Shown: one piece after another, positions 1 to 5,833 of the stretch
How positions within the stretch are numbered: the stretch's first letter is position 1
Layout: each line of letters starts with the position of its first letter
Source: Planctomycetota bacterium
GTDB taxonomy: Bacteria > Planctomycetota > MHYJ01 > JACPRB01
Length of the DNA: 10,276 nt
Direction: 5' to 3'
NCBI GenBank assembly: GCA_016200125.1
Contig: JACQFK010000429.1
Span: 1-10,276 of the forward strand
The notes under the pieces: generated by a model
What the model saw: the letters and a program-made list of their open reading frames with translations, nothing else
What the model was told of the DNA's origin: nothing
The model's database searches: none
Translations under genes and position numbers: made by a program

Positions 1-116
1 CAGCGGCCCGTGTAGCAGCCCACGGCGGCGCCGAAGCAGGCGCTCGACGCCGCGGCGGCCGCCAGGCGGCCGGCGCCCCGGGGCTCGCCGCGGCCGAGCA
101 GGGCCTGGACCGTCAC
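1..116 (-). CDS. Probable membrane protein, N-terminal fragment (cut by window edge)
   Basis: The frame starts at GTG (114-116) and stays open to the left edge, giving 38 visible residues. Its GTG overlaps the TGA of the upstream 33-residue gene as GTGA, so the two are probably translationally coupled. The visible part has a short basic N-terminus (VQALLGRGEPRGAGR) and then an Ala/Gly/Cys-rich hydrophobic run ending GCYTGR, which resembles the start of a polytopic membrane protein. This layout is reminiscent of Yip1-like or similar bacterial integral membrane proteins, but 38 residues are too few to assign a family. It is the fourth gene of the operon that begins at 1094 and should share its control by the winged-helix regulator. 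What is seen is the start overlap and the hydrophobic run. The membrane location and operon membership are inferred. Confidence 0.6.
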   Translation of the reverse strand, partial: MTVQALLGRGEPRGAGRLAAAAASSACFGAAVGCYTGR

Positions 117-214
117 AGGGCCCTCCGCGTCATGAAGCAGGCGGCGAAGGCCTGGAGCAGGAGCGCGGCGATGATGCAGCAGAGGACGGCCAGGGGATGA
201 CGTCTCAACTTCAC
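113..214 (-). CDS. 33-residue single-helix membrane protein
   Basis: This short gene runs from GTG (212-214) to TGA (113-115). It shares four-base GTGA overlaps with the regulator gene upstream and with the membrane-protein gene downstream. The product begins MKLRRHPL, a basic N-terminus. About 19 hydrophobic residues rich in Leu, Ile, Ala and Cys follow (roughly residues 8-28), then a basic tail (TRRAL). This fits one membrane-spanning helix with a cytoplasmic N-terminus or an uncleaved signal-anchor. I do not recognise a family. The support for it being real is positional: two consecutive start/stop overlaps in a compact operon leave no unused bases. It may be an accessory subunit or regulator of the neighbouring membrane proteins, but nothing in the sequence shows a function. 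Confidence 0.6.
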   Translation of the reverse strand: MKLRRHPLAVLCCIIAALLLQAFAACFMTRRAL

Positions 215-510
215 TTCTTCCTCACGATCTCCTCGAGGACCTCGACGTAGTGCTCGAAGGCGAGGCGGCCCTTCTTCGAGAGCTTCACCGAGGTCTGCGG
301 CTTCCGGTCCACGAACTTCTTCTCGATCGACACGTAGCCCGCCTGCTCGAGGATGCGCAGGTGGACGGAGAGGTTGCCGTCGGTCAGGTCCAACAGGGTC
401 TTGAGCTCGCCGAAGGTGAGCGCGGAACGGGCGGCGAGCACCGACATGATCCCCAGCCGGGCCCGTTCGTGGATCACGGCGTTGAGGCGGCTTACGCTCG
501 AGGCTTCCAT
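211..510 (-). CDS. Winged-helix transcriptional regulator (ArsR/MarR-like, HTH_34 type)
   Basis: This 99-residue protein is a complete small winged-helix DNA-binding domain and little else. After an N-terminal helix (RLNAVIHERARLGIMSVLA, residues 8-26) comes a helix-turn-helix. It contains LTFGELKTLLDLTDGNLSVHL with recognition helix about 43-58, then EQAGYVSIEKKF and a basic beta wing (about 60-78), and a C-terminal helix (83-98) suited to dimerisation. The pattern 'LTDGNLSVHLRILEQAGYV' is typical of the winged-helix family usually annotated PF13601. No ligand cysteines or effector domain are present. ATG at 508-510 was chosen because the domain begins there; the open frame upstream is antisense-type shadow. 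The gene overlaps the end of the membrane-protein gene by 19 bp and is followed by a GTGA overlap. It probably binds the palindrome at 1086-1106 and represses its own operon (inference). Confidence 0.92.
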   Translation of the reverse strand: MEASSVSRLNAVIHERARLGIMSVLAARSALTFGELKTLLDLTDGNLSVHLRILEQAGYVSIEKKFVDRKPQTSVKLSKKGRLAFEHYVEVLEEIVRKK

Positions 511-1094
511 AGCATCCAGGCTCCCAGGGCGAGGTGGATCCCTCCGAAGGACGCGAGCATCGTCAGGAGGCCGCGGTCCTTCCAGAGGAAGAGCGACGCG
601 GCGCCGAAGGCGAGGAAGGCGAGGGCGGCGACCCGCACCGGGCGGCCCGCGAAGAGCCCCAGGCCCATCAGGGAGGAGCCGTAGGCGAGCATCCAGCAGG
701 GCGGCAGCAGGTCGAGCTGCCCGGTCGTGAAGCCGTAGCCCGTGAGCGCGGCGCCCGTGAAGAGGGCGGGCAGCATGGCGACGACGACCTGCCGCGTGAG
801 GGGGGACCAGGCGGGCTCGGCTTTGCGGCGCGAGTTGGCGACCGAGAACCCGACGCCCTGGACGGCGGCGGCCGCGAAGACCGCGCCCCAGACCAGCGCG
901 AGCGTCCGGGCGTGCCCGGGCAGCTCGAAGTCGGCGCCCTTCGCGAAGCAGGCGGCGGCGCCCGCCGAGGCCAGCAGGCCGGAGATCACGACCGACCAGC
1001 CCGAGAGGTTCGACCACTCCGTCGCCCGCTCCATGAGCGCGCGGATGCGCTCGAGGTCGCGGGTGGCGCTCCTTCCCTCTTCTAGCTTTGTCAC
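492..1094 (-). CDS. Six-helix integral membrane protein, partner of the winged-helix regulator
   Basis: The 200-residue product starts with a soluble charged segment (residues 1-28) containing IRALMERATEWSNLSG. It then shows about six hydrophobic segments near residues 32-51, 63-84, 103-121, 131-149, 152-171 and 174-196. From memory, the 'IRxLMERST...SLSG' N-terminus followed by several helices is a recurring hypothetical membrane protein encoded beside small winged-helix regulators in Bacteroidota and Acidobacteriota. Its function is unknown. GTG at 1092-1094 was chosen because it lies directly downstream of a good promoter and no open frame with protein-like sequence precedes it. No Shine-Dalgarno sequence is visible. 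The predicted transcription start falls at or next to the GTG, so the mRNA is probably leaderless. It is the first gene of a four-gene operon and overlaps the regulator by 19 bp. Confidence 0.87.
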   Translation of the reverse strand: MTKLEEGRSATRDLERIRALMERATEWSNLSGWSVVISGLLASAGAAACFAKGADFELPGHARTLALVWGAVFAAAAVQGVGFSVANSRRKAEPAWSPLTRQVVVAMLPALFTGAALTGYGFTTGQLDLLPPCWMLAYGSSLMGLGLFAGRPVRVAALAFLAFGAASLFLWKDRGLLTMLASFGGIHLALGAWMLWKPRA

Positions 1095-1106
1095 GCAAAG
1101 TACTTT
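1086..1106. promoter_or_regulatory. Composite palindromic operator over -10 and start codon
   Basis: Two overlapping inverted repeats are visible. CTTTG-N5-CAAAG occupies 1086-1100, and the perfect ten-base palindrome AAAGTACTTT occupies 1097-1106. They share the CAAAG arm. Together they cover most of the -10 box, the predicted transcription start and the GTG start codon of the 492-1094 gene. A dimeric winged-helix repressor bound here would block transcription initiation. The regulator encoded second in the operon (211-510) is the obvious candidate, which is inferred from position. Confidence 0.6.
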
Positions 1107-1130
1107 ACACCGGGAGACCCCGGCTGTCAA
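1102..1130 (-). promoter_or_regulatory. Sigma-70-type promoter of the regulator/membrane-protein operon
   Basis: Reading the minus strand, a perfect TTGACA (1125-1130) is followed by a 17-nt spacer and TAAAGT (1102-1107). Seven nucleotides later comes the GTG start at 1094. The predicted transcription start is therefore within one base of the start codon. The spacer holds a second perfect inverted repeat, CCGGG-AGAC-CCCGG on the plus strand (1110-1123). This could be another operator half or the remains of a terminator for the upstream kinase gene, although no T-run follows it. Confidence 0.75.
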
Positions 1131-1144
1131 GGGGTGGGGGAAAA

Positions 1145-4108
1145 CTACTTGTTGTTGGGCGGGCGGTTCCAGCGGGACTTGAGCTGGTTGACGGCGCCGG
1201 CCATCGAGCCGGCCAGGCTGCCGGCCTTTTCTAGGTCGGCCGAGGCCGCCTCGCCCTCGTGGAGTTCGTGGTGGATCTGGCCGCGCAGGACGTAGACGAG
1301 CCAGGTGAAAGGCGAGCGGGCAGGGGCGATCTCCGCGGCCTTCTTCGCGTCGCTGAGCGCGTTGGTGAAGTCCTCGGTGTGGCTGCGGACGACGGCGCGG
1401 AGGCAGCGGGCCTCGAGGGCCGTCGGCTCCAGCTCCAGGGCCGAGGTCAGGTCTTGCGTGGCCGCGCGCCAGTCCCCGGTCTCCGCGTTGATGCAGGCGT
1501 TCACGAAGTGGTAGAAGTAGTTCGCGCGGCCCTCGTGCTTGACGTAGCCCAGGCTCTGGCGGGCGGCCGGGTAGCGGCCCTCCTTGAACTCGAGGAGCGT
1601 GCGCGCGCTCCAGTGCTCGAAGGCGCTCTGCGCCCGGGAGGTCTTCTCCGCCTTCTGGGCCCAAGCCTCCATCTTGCGCAGCGCCTCGTCGCGGCTCTTC
1701 GAGTCGCGGACCTCGGGGGGCGCGTGCCCGTGGAGCTCGACGATCGCCAGCTGCGAGAGCGCCGCGGCGAGCGCGACGGGGATCGAGTCGGAGCTGTAGT
1801 CCCAGGCTTCCTTGAAGTCGAGCTCCGCGAAGTCGAACTCGCCCAGGCGGTGGCGGACCTGGCCGCGGAAGTAGAGCGCCTCGGCGTAGGTGCGGTCCTT
1901 CTCGAGCGCGAGCGTCAGCGCCTTCTTGGCCTCCTGGTACTTCTCCTGCACGTCGGCGATCGTGAAGCCCGTGCCCGCCTCGTCCTGCAGGCGCATGCGC
2001 GCGGCGTCCTCGACCAGCTGGCGGGCGCGGTGGTAGTCGGGGAAGGCGTTGATGCGGGCCAGGCGCTGGCGCTTGAGCTCGTTCTCCTTCTCCCGCTGCT
2101 CGACGAGCTTCGCGTCCTTCTCCGCCATCGTGCTCTCGATCTTCTGCTCCTCCTCGGCGAGCTGGAGCTCGCAGAACTTCTGGCGCTTGATCGCCTCGGG
2201 GTCGTTGGGGTCGATGAAGAGGATCTGCAGCGTGAGGTTGAGCGCGCGCTGGTACTTGCCCGCGCGGACCAGGGCGTCGGCCTCCTGGTGGTTCGATTTG
2301 ATGATCCGCCGCTGGAGGTCGCGCTGCTCGCGGAGCATGCGGACCGGGTCCTCGGCCTTCTCGTCCGCCCGGCGCCATTCGTCGAGCGCCACCGGGTCTT
2401 CGGGCGCCAGCGTCAGCACCTTGTCCCACCAGGTCTTCGCCTGGTCGTAGCGGCCCGCCGCGAAGGCGTCGTGGGCCTCGCGGGCGAACTCCTCGATCTT
2501 GGCGCGCGTCTGGAAGTGCTGGACCGCGAGCAGGATCGAGATCAGGGCGAGGGCGCCCGCGCAGGCCATCACCAGCGCGAGATGCAGCGGGCGGCGGCGC
2601 AGCTCCTTCCAGGCCCGCTCCTGCCTGGAGAGCGGGCGGGCCGTGATGGGCTCGCCGTCGAGGTAGCGCCCCAGGTCCTCCGCCAGGCTCCGGGCGGTCT
2701 CGTAGCGCCGGTCGCGGTCCTTGTCGAGCGCCTTCAGGCAGATGGTCTCCACGTCGGCGTGGATGCGGGGGTTCAGCTTGCGCATCGGCGCGGGGTCGTC
2801 GGCGAGCACCGACATCATGATCTCGCCCGGCGAGTGGCCGTCGAAGGGCGGGCGGTTCGTCAGTACGTGGTAGAGCACCGCGCCCAGCGAGAAGACGTCC
2901 GTGCGGCGATCCACGGTGTCGCCCCGCGCCTGCTCGGGCGACATGTACTGCGGCGTCCCGACGATCGCGTCCGACAGCGTGATCGAGTCCTCCTTGCGGA
3001 TGGGCTTGGCGAGGCCGAAGTCCATCACGAAGACCCGGCCGTCGGCCTTCTGGACCATGATGTTGTGGGGCTTGAGGTCGCGGTGGATGATCTTCTTCGA
3101 GTGCGCGTAGTCCACCGCGAGGGCGGCGTCGCGCAGGATCTCGATCGCCTTGCGCGGCGGGAGCTGCTTGATCGTCCGCTGGGTGCCCTGCTTGTTCGAG
3201 ACCGGGTTCATGAGCCGCGCCAGGGAGTCGCCCTCCACGAACTCCATCACCATGTAGTGCTTGCCCTCGTGGGCGCCGAGCTCGTAGATCGAGGCGATGT
3301 TCGGATGGGAGAGGCTCGCGGCGAGCTGCGCCTCGCGGTAGAAGCGCTTGAGCTCGACGTCGGTCCACATCGTGCCCAGCAGGACCTTCACCGCGACGTA
3401 GCGCTTGAGGTCGGTCTGCCAGGCCTTCCAGACCACGCCCATGCCGCCGTGGCCGACCTCCTGGACGAGCAGGTACTTGCCGCCGGCGAACTGGCGCGTG
3501 GGATCCTTGGCGATCCTCGCCGCGTCATCGGGGAGGTCGACCCGGATCGTCTCGGTGGTCTCGCCGGGACGCCCCGTGCGCTCGCGCTTCTCGAGGATCG
3601 CGCCGCACTGCTTGCAGGTGGGGAAGCGGGACTCGTCGCCGCCCAGCGAGGAGAACTGCGTCCCGCACTTGGGGCAGAGGAAGCGGTCCTTCTTCACGGA
3701 GGGGAGGATCCGGTCGACGGCGTCGGTGGTGAGGTAGCCCTTGCGGACCAGCAGCTCGCCCAGGCGCGGCGCCTTTTCGCCCTTCTCGCCCAGCTCGGCG
3801 GAGGCCCGCAGGCATTCGTAGAGCTGCGCCTCCTTCACCAGCCCCTGCTTGATGAGGAGCCGGCCGAGCAGCGCGTCCTCCAGCTTCGGATCCGAGAGGT
3901 CGAGCGCCTCCGCGAGGCGGCGCTTCTGCTCCTCGAGCAGAGCGTCGAGGTCGCGCTGCTTGATCAGCCCCTTGCGGAGCATGATCGTCCCGAGCGACCC
4001 CGAGGGCGAGGCCTTCTGGTCGCTCAGGCACTCGGCGAGCTGGTCCACGGAGAGCATCCCGCGCTCCAGCGCGATGCGCCCGATCAGGAAATCGTTGTGC
4101 GTAGTCAC
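1145..4108 (-). CDS. Transmembrane Ser/Thr protein kinase with GspE-N-like repeats, zinc ribbon and TPRs
   Basis: This 987-residue protein is predicted to be a membrane-anchored, receptor-type eukaryotic-like kinase. Residues 7-138 hold four copies of an 'xGxxLxxKGLxxxxxLxxxL' helix pair (about 7-31, 39-63, 79-103, 116-138), resembling the N-terminal domain of GspE/PilB ATPases. A four-cysteine zinc ribbon follows (C145, C148, C165, C168). The kinase domain (about 211-485) looks active: glycine loop GHGGMG at 219-224, VAVK lysine K241, helix-C glutamate E259, HRDLKPHN with D344 and N349, DFG at 363-365, and SPE at 390-392. A DGEPITARP tail leads to one membrane helix (about 507-529). The C-terminal 450 residues contain TPR-like helical pairs (about 542-575, 608-640, 740-770, 830-960) and a charged coiled coil (about 640-690). 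With the kinase in the cytoplasm, the TPR part would face the periplasm. GTG at 4106-4108 lies nine bases after TATAAT, with no Shine-Dalgarno sequence. Substrates are unknown. Confidence 0.96.
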   Translation of the reverse strand: MTTHNDFLIGRIALERGMLSVDQLAECLSDQKASPSGSLGTIMLRKGLIKQRDLDALLEEQKRRLAEALDLSDPKLEDALLGRLLIKQGLVKEAQLYECLRASAELGEKGEKAPRLGELLVRKGYLTTDAVDRILPSVKKDRFLCPKCGTQFSSLGGDESRFPTCKQCGAILEKRERTGRPGETTETIRVDLPDDAARIAKDPTRQFAGGKYLLVQEVGHGGMGVVWKAWQTDLKRYVAVKVLLGTMWTDVELKRFYREAQLAASLSHPNIASIYELGAHEGKHYMVMEFVEGDSLARLMNPVSNKQGTQRTIKQLPPRKAIEILRDAALAVDYAHSKKIIHRDLKPHNIMVQKADGRVFVMDFGLAKPIRKEDSITLSDAIVGTPQYMSPEQARGDTVDRRTDVFSLGAVLYHVLTNRPPFDGHSPGEIMMSVLADDPAPMRKLNPRIHADVETICLKALDKDRDRRYETARSLAEDLGRYLDGEPITARPLSRQERAWKELRRRPLHLALVMACAGALALISILLAVQHFQTRAKIEEFAREAHDAFAAGRYDQAKTWWDKVLTLAPEDPVALDEWRRADEKAEDPVRMLREQRDLQRRIIKSNHQEADALVRAGKYQRALNLTLQILFIDPNDPEAIKRQKFCELQLAEEEQKIESTMAEKDAKLVEQREKENELKRQRLARINAFPDYHRARQLVEDAARMRLQDEAGTGFTIADVQEKYQEAKKALTLALEKDRTYAEALYFRGQVRHRLGEFDFAELDFKEAWDYSSDSIPVALAAALSQLAIVELHGHAPPEVRDSKSRDEALRKMEAWAQKAEKTSRAQSAFEHWSARTLLEFKEGRYPAARQSLGYVKHEGRANYFYHFVNACINAETGDWRAATQDLTSALELEPTALEARCLRAVVRSHTEDFTNALSDAKKAAEIAPARSPFTWLVYVLRGQIHHELHEGEAASADLEKAGSLAGSMAGAVNQLKSRWNRPPNNK

Positions 4109-4117
4109 GTTTCTCGA

Positions 4118-4147
4118 ATTATATCGGCATCCCGGTGCTGATGACAG
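4118..4147 (-). promoter_or_regulatory. Promoter of the kinase gene
   Basis: On the minus strand a perfect TATAAT lies at 4118-4123, nine bases before the GTG start of the kinase. A -35-like CTGTCA (4142-4147, four of six matches) sits 18 nt upstream; shifting by one gives TGTCAT with 17 nt. A start about seven bases past the -10 would leave a leader of only two or three nucleotides. The -35 region directly abuts that of the divergent promoter at 4148-4176. Confidence 0.65.
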
Positions 4148-4176
4148 TTGAACTCTCGGGGGAGCCCGCCTACAAT
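4148..4176 (+). promoter_or_regulatory. Promoter of the coiled-coil gene
   Basis: TTGAAC (4148-4153), a 17-nt spacer and TACAAT (4171-4176) form a near-consensus sigma-70-type promoter. The predicted start near 4183 gives a leader of about 33 nt before ATG 4216. This leader carries a G-rich stretch, GGGTGGGG (4204-4211), a few bases before the ATG that could act as a ribosome binding site. The 11 bases CCGCCTACAAT recur exactly at the SirB1 promoter on the opposite strand (9213-9223). Confidence 0.72.
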
Positions 4177-4215
4177 TGAGACGTTCGCGGGGGCGGCTTT
4201 TACGGGTGGGGACCT

Positions 4216-5139
4216 ATGAGCAACGACGACCTTCCCATGATAAGTCCTTCGAACGACAGCACGCAGGTCGAGCTTTCGCCCCAGAAGGAGGTCCACGTGA
4301 ACGCCCCGGAACCCCGCCGCAATCCGACCACGAGTGTGCCGAAGCCCGCCGCCGCGCCGGCCGACCCCCGCAAGGCCTCGGAGATGCGGAAGCCCGGAAC
4401 CGTCGTCCCCGTGAAACCCGCCGATCCCTCGGCGAGCCGCCCCGCGGCCCCTGCCGTCAAGGCCCCGATCCCCGCCGCCTCCGCGGGCGACGACGAGGAT
4501 CCCGAGAAGCTCCTGCGCGAGTACGCCGAGCGCCAGAAGACCAAGCTGGTCCGCCTGGAGCAGCAGGTCGTCGAGTACCGGAAGGTCGTCGCCGAGCGCG
4601 ATTCGCTGCGCGCGAAGGTCGACTCCATGGGCAAGGAGCTCCAGGAGTCGAAGAAGCAGCTCGAAGCCGCCGTGAAGTCCGACGAGGTCATCAAGGACCT
4701 CCAGGGCAAGGTCGACGCCGCGGTGCTCTCCAACAGCATCCTCACCGAGGACAAGGAGAAGCTCAAGAAGGGCCTCTCCCAGCAGACGGAGCACTTCAAG
4801 AAGGCCGAGGAGCGCGCCGCGCAGGCGGAGAAGAGCCTCGCCGAGGTCCAGGAGAAGCTCGTCGAGGAGACCCAGAAGCGCGAGGAGGCGGAGGCCCGCG
4901 TGGCCGCCGCGCTCGAGGCGCTGCAGTCCGACGCCTCCCCCGTGAAGGCCGCCGCCCCCGCCGAGCCCGCGGTGCCCAAGGCCGTCCAGGTCCAGAAGCC
5001 CATCAGCGAAGTGGCGACGCGCCCGATGAAGGCGGCGCAGCCGGACGAGAAGGCCGCGACCCCGCCCCCGCCGGCGGGCGGCAAGCCCCCCGCTCCGCCG
5101 CAGCGTCCCCCCGGCCGCTTCTCGTTCCTCAAGAAGTAA
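4216..5139 (+). CDS. Coiled-coil protein with disordered Pro/Ala-rich flanks
   Basis: I do not recognise this 307-residue protein. Residues 1-90 are low in hydrophobics and rich in Pro, Ala, Ser and Lys, so probably disordered. Residues about 95-236 form a continuous charged heptad-type coiled coil, starting EKLLREYAERQKTKLVRLEQQ and ending near RVAAALEAL. Residues 240-300 are again Pro/Ala/Lys-rich, with PPPPAGG and PPAPP runs, and the chain ends in the compact tip GRFSFLKK. There is no signal peptide or membrane helix, so it is probably cytoplasmic, perhaps a scaffold or docking protein. Codon use is strongly G/C at third positions, as in its neighbours. ATG 4216 follows a good promoter by about 40 bases. 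It is divergently transcribed from the kinase gene across a 107-bp shared control region. The many Ser/Thr residues in its N-terminal tail make it a possible substrate, which is inference only. Confidence 0.88.
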   Translation: MSNDDLPMISPSNDSTQVELSPQKEVHVNAPEPRRNPTTSVPKPAAAPADPRKASEMRKPGTVVPVKPADPSASRPAAPAVKAPIPAASAGDDEDPEKLLREYAERQKTKLVRLEQQVVEYRKVVAERDSLRAKVDSMGKELQESKKQLEAAVKSDEVIKDLQGKVDAAVLSNSILTEDKEKLKKGLSQQTEHFKKAEERAAQAEKSLAEVQEKLVEETQKREEAEARVAAALEALQSDASPVKAAAPAEPAVPKAVQVQKPISEVATRPMKAAQPDEKAATPPPPAGGKPPAPPQRPPGRFSFLKK

Positions 5140-5140
5140 C

Positions 5141-5174
5141 CCGCCTTCGCGCCTCTAGAGAGGCGCTACGGCGG
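5141..5174 (+). terminator. Stem-loop just after the coiled-coil gene (possible terminator, no U-tract)
   Basis: One base after the TAA at 5137-5139 lies a long hairpin. The inner stem is GCGCCTC (5149-5155) with GAGGCGC (5160-5166) around the loop TAGA. The outer stem is CCGCC (5141-5145) with GGCGG (5170-5174), separated by a three-by-three mostly mismatched bulge. No run of T follows, so it is not a classical intrinsic terminator. It may instead stabilise the mRNA 3' end or pause RNA polymerase. A second stem, CGGGGC (5172-5177) with GCCCCG (5185-5190), overlaps the outer arm, so the two outer structures exclude each other. Confidence 0.5.
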
Positions 5175-5287
5175 GGCCTGATCTGCCCCGTCGTAGAAAA
5201 CCGCAGGGGTTCCGCGGCGCGGGGTGTGTATCGAGTGTGATTTTCCGGCAGGAACAGGAGACGCCCGCGGTTTCGCGCAAGCCCAGC

Positions 5288-5833
5288 ATGGTCCGCATCT
5301 ACACGAAGAAGGGCGACGACGGCACGACCGGGCTGTTCGACGGCAGCCGCGTCCCCAAGGATCACCTCCGCTGCGAGGCCTACGGCGACGTCGACGAGCT
5401 CTCCGCCGCCCTGGGCGTCGCGCGCGCCTTCGTCGAGGACAAGGAGATCGCGGCCCGGCTCCTGGACATCCAGAGGGACCTCCTCGCCCTCGGCGCGCAG
5501 CTCGCCGATCCCAAGTACGAGACGCGCAAGGTCAAGCCCAAGACCGTCGTGGGCCCCGAGAAGGTCGAGGCCTTCGAGCGGACCATGGACCGCTACGACG
5601 CCGACCTGCCGCCGCTCAAGGGCTTCATCCTCCGCTGCGGCACCCGCGGGGCCGCCTTCCTGCACCTGGCCTGCACCATCTGCCGGCGGGCCGAGCGCCG
5701 GATCGTGATGCTCTCCCGCCAGGTCACCGTGCCACCCATCGTCCTGCAATACATGAACCGGCTGTCGGATCTGCTGTTCGTCCTGGCCCGGGTGGAGAAC
5801 AAGAGGGGCGGTGAAGAACAGATCGATTGGTAG
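5288..5833 (+). CDS. pduO: PduO-type cob(I)alamin adenosyltransferase
   Basis: The 181-residue product belongs to the PduO/MMAB family, which transfers the adenosyl group of ATP to cob(I)alamin to make adenosylcobalamin in the cytoplasm. The ATP-binding N-terminus RIYTKKGDDGTTGLF (residues 3-17) is intact, as are EAYGDVDELSAALG (30-43), CRRAERR (132-138) and MNRLSDLLFVLAR (156-168). One motif deviates. Family members usually read FILPGGT, while this one reads FILRCGT (113-119), with Arg and Cys replacing Pro and Gly. ATG 5288 was chosen because family members start MVxIYTKxGD; an in-frame GTG at 5237 would add 17 non-conserved residues. No clear promoter, Shine-Dalgarno sequence or cobalamin-riboswitch B12 box is visible in the 148 bp upstream. 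Transcription may therefore read through from the coiled-coil gene. It overlaps the lipoprotein gene by 23 bp. Confidence 0.95.
   Translation: MVRIYTKKGDDGTTGLFDGSRVPKDHLRCEAYGDVDELSAALGVARAFVEDKEIAARLLDIQRDLLALGAQLADPKYETRKVKPKTVVGPEKVEAFERTMDRYDADLPPLKGFILRCGTRGAAFLHLACTICRRAERRIVMLSRQVTVPPIVLQYMNRLSDLLFVLARVENKRGGEEQIDW

Noticed and set aside
211..1098. 295-codon frame extending the winged-helix regulator upstream
   Set aside because: Residues before MEASS are Arg/Pro-rich shadow of the membrane-protein gene. The regulator domain begins at ATG 508-510.
1110..1123. CCGGG-AGAC-CCCGG inverted repeat as a terminator of the kinase gene
   Set aside because: The stem is only five base pairs and no T-run follows on the minus strand. 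It may equally be part of the promoter spacer, so it is not listed as a terminator.
492..3368. 958-codon minus-strand frame fusing the membrane protein to a long upstream region
   Set aside because: The part above 1094 is an Arg/Pro/Gly-rich out-of-frame reading of the kinase gene. Only 492-1094 has protein-like sequence, and a promoter lies directly before it.
1259..4141. 960-codon open frame on the plus strand, antisense to the kinase gene
   Set aside because: Its translation is low-complexity (Leu/Val/Glu/Arg-rich) with no domains, and it mirrors the high-GC third positions of the kinase. Long antisense frames are expected in such DNA.
5140..5287. Possible cobalamin riboswitch upstream of the adenosyltransferase
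   Set aside because: The region is only 148 bp and has no B12-box-like consensus. Only simple hairpins are seen.
5237..5287. GTG start at 5237 for the adenosyltransferase
   Set aside because: The 17 added residues are not part of the conserved MVxIYTKxGD N-terminus, and no promoter or ribosome site supports it.
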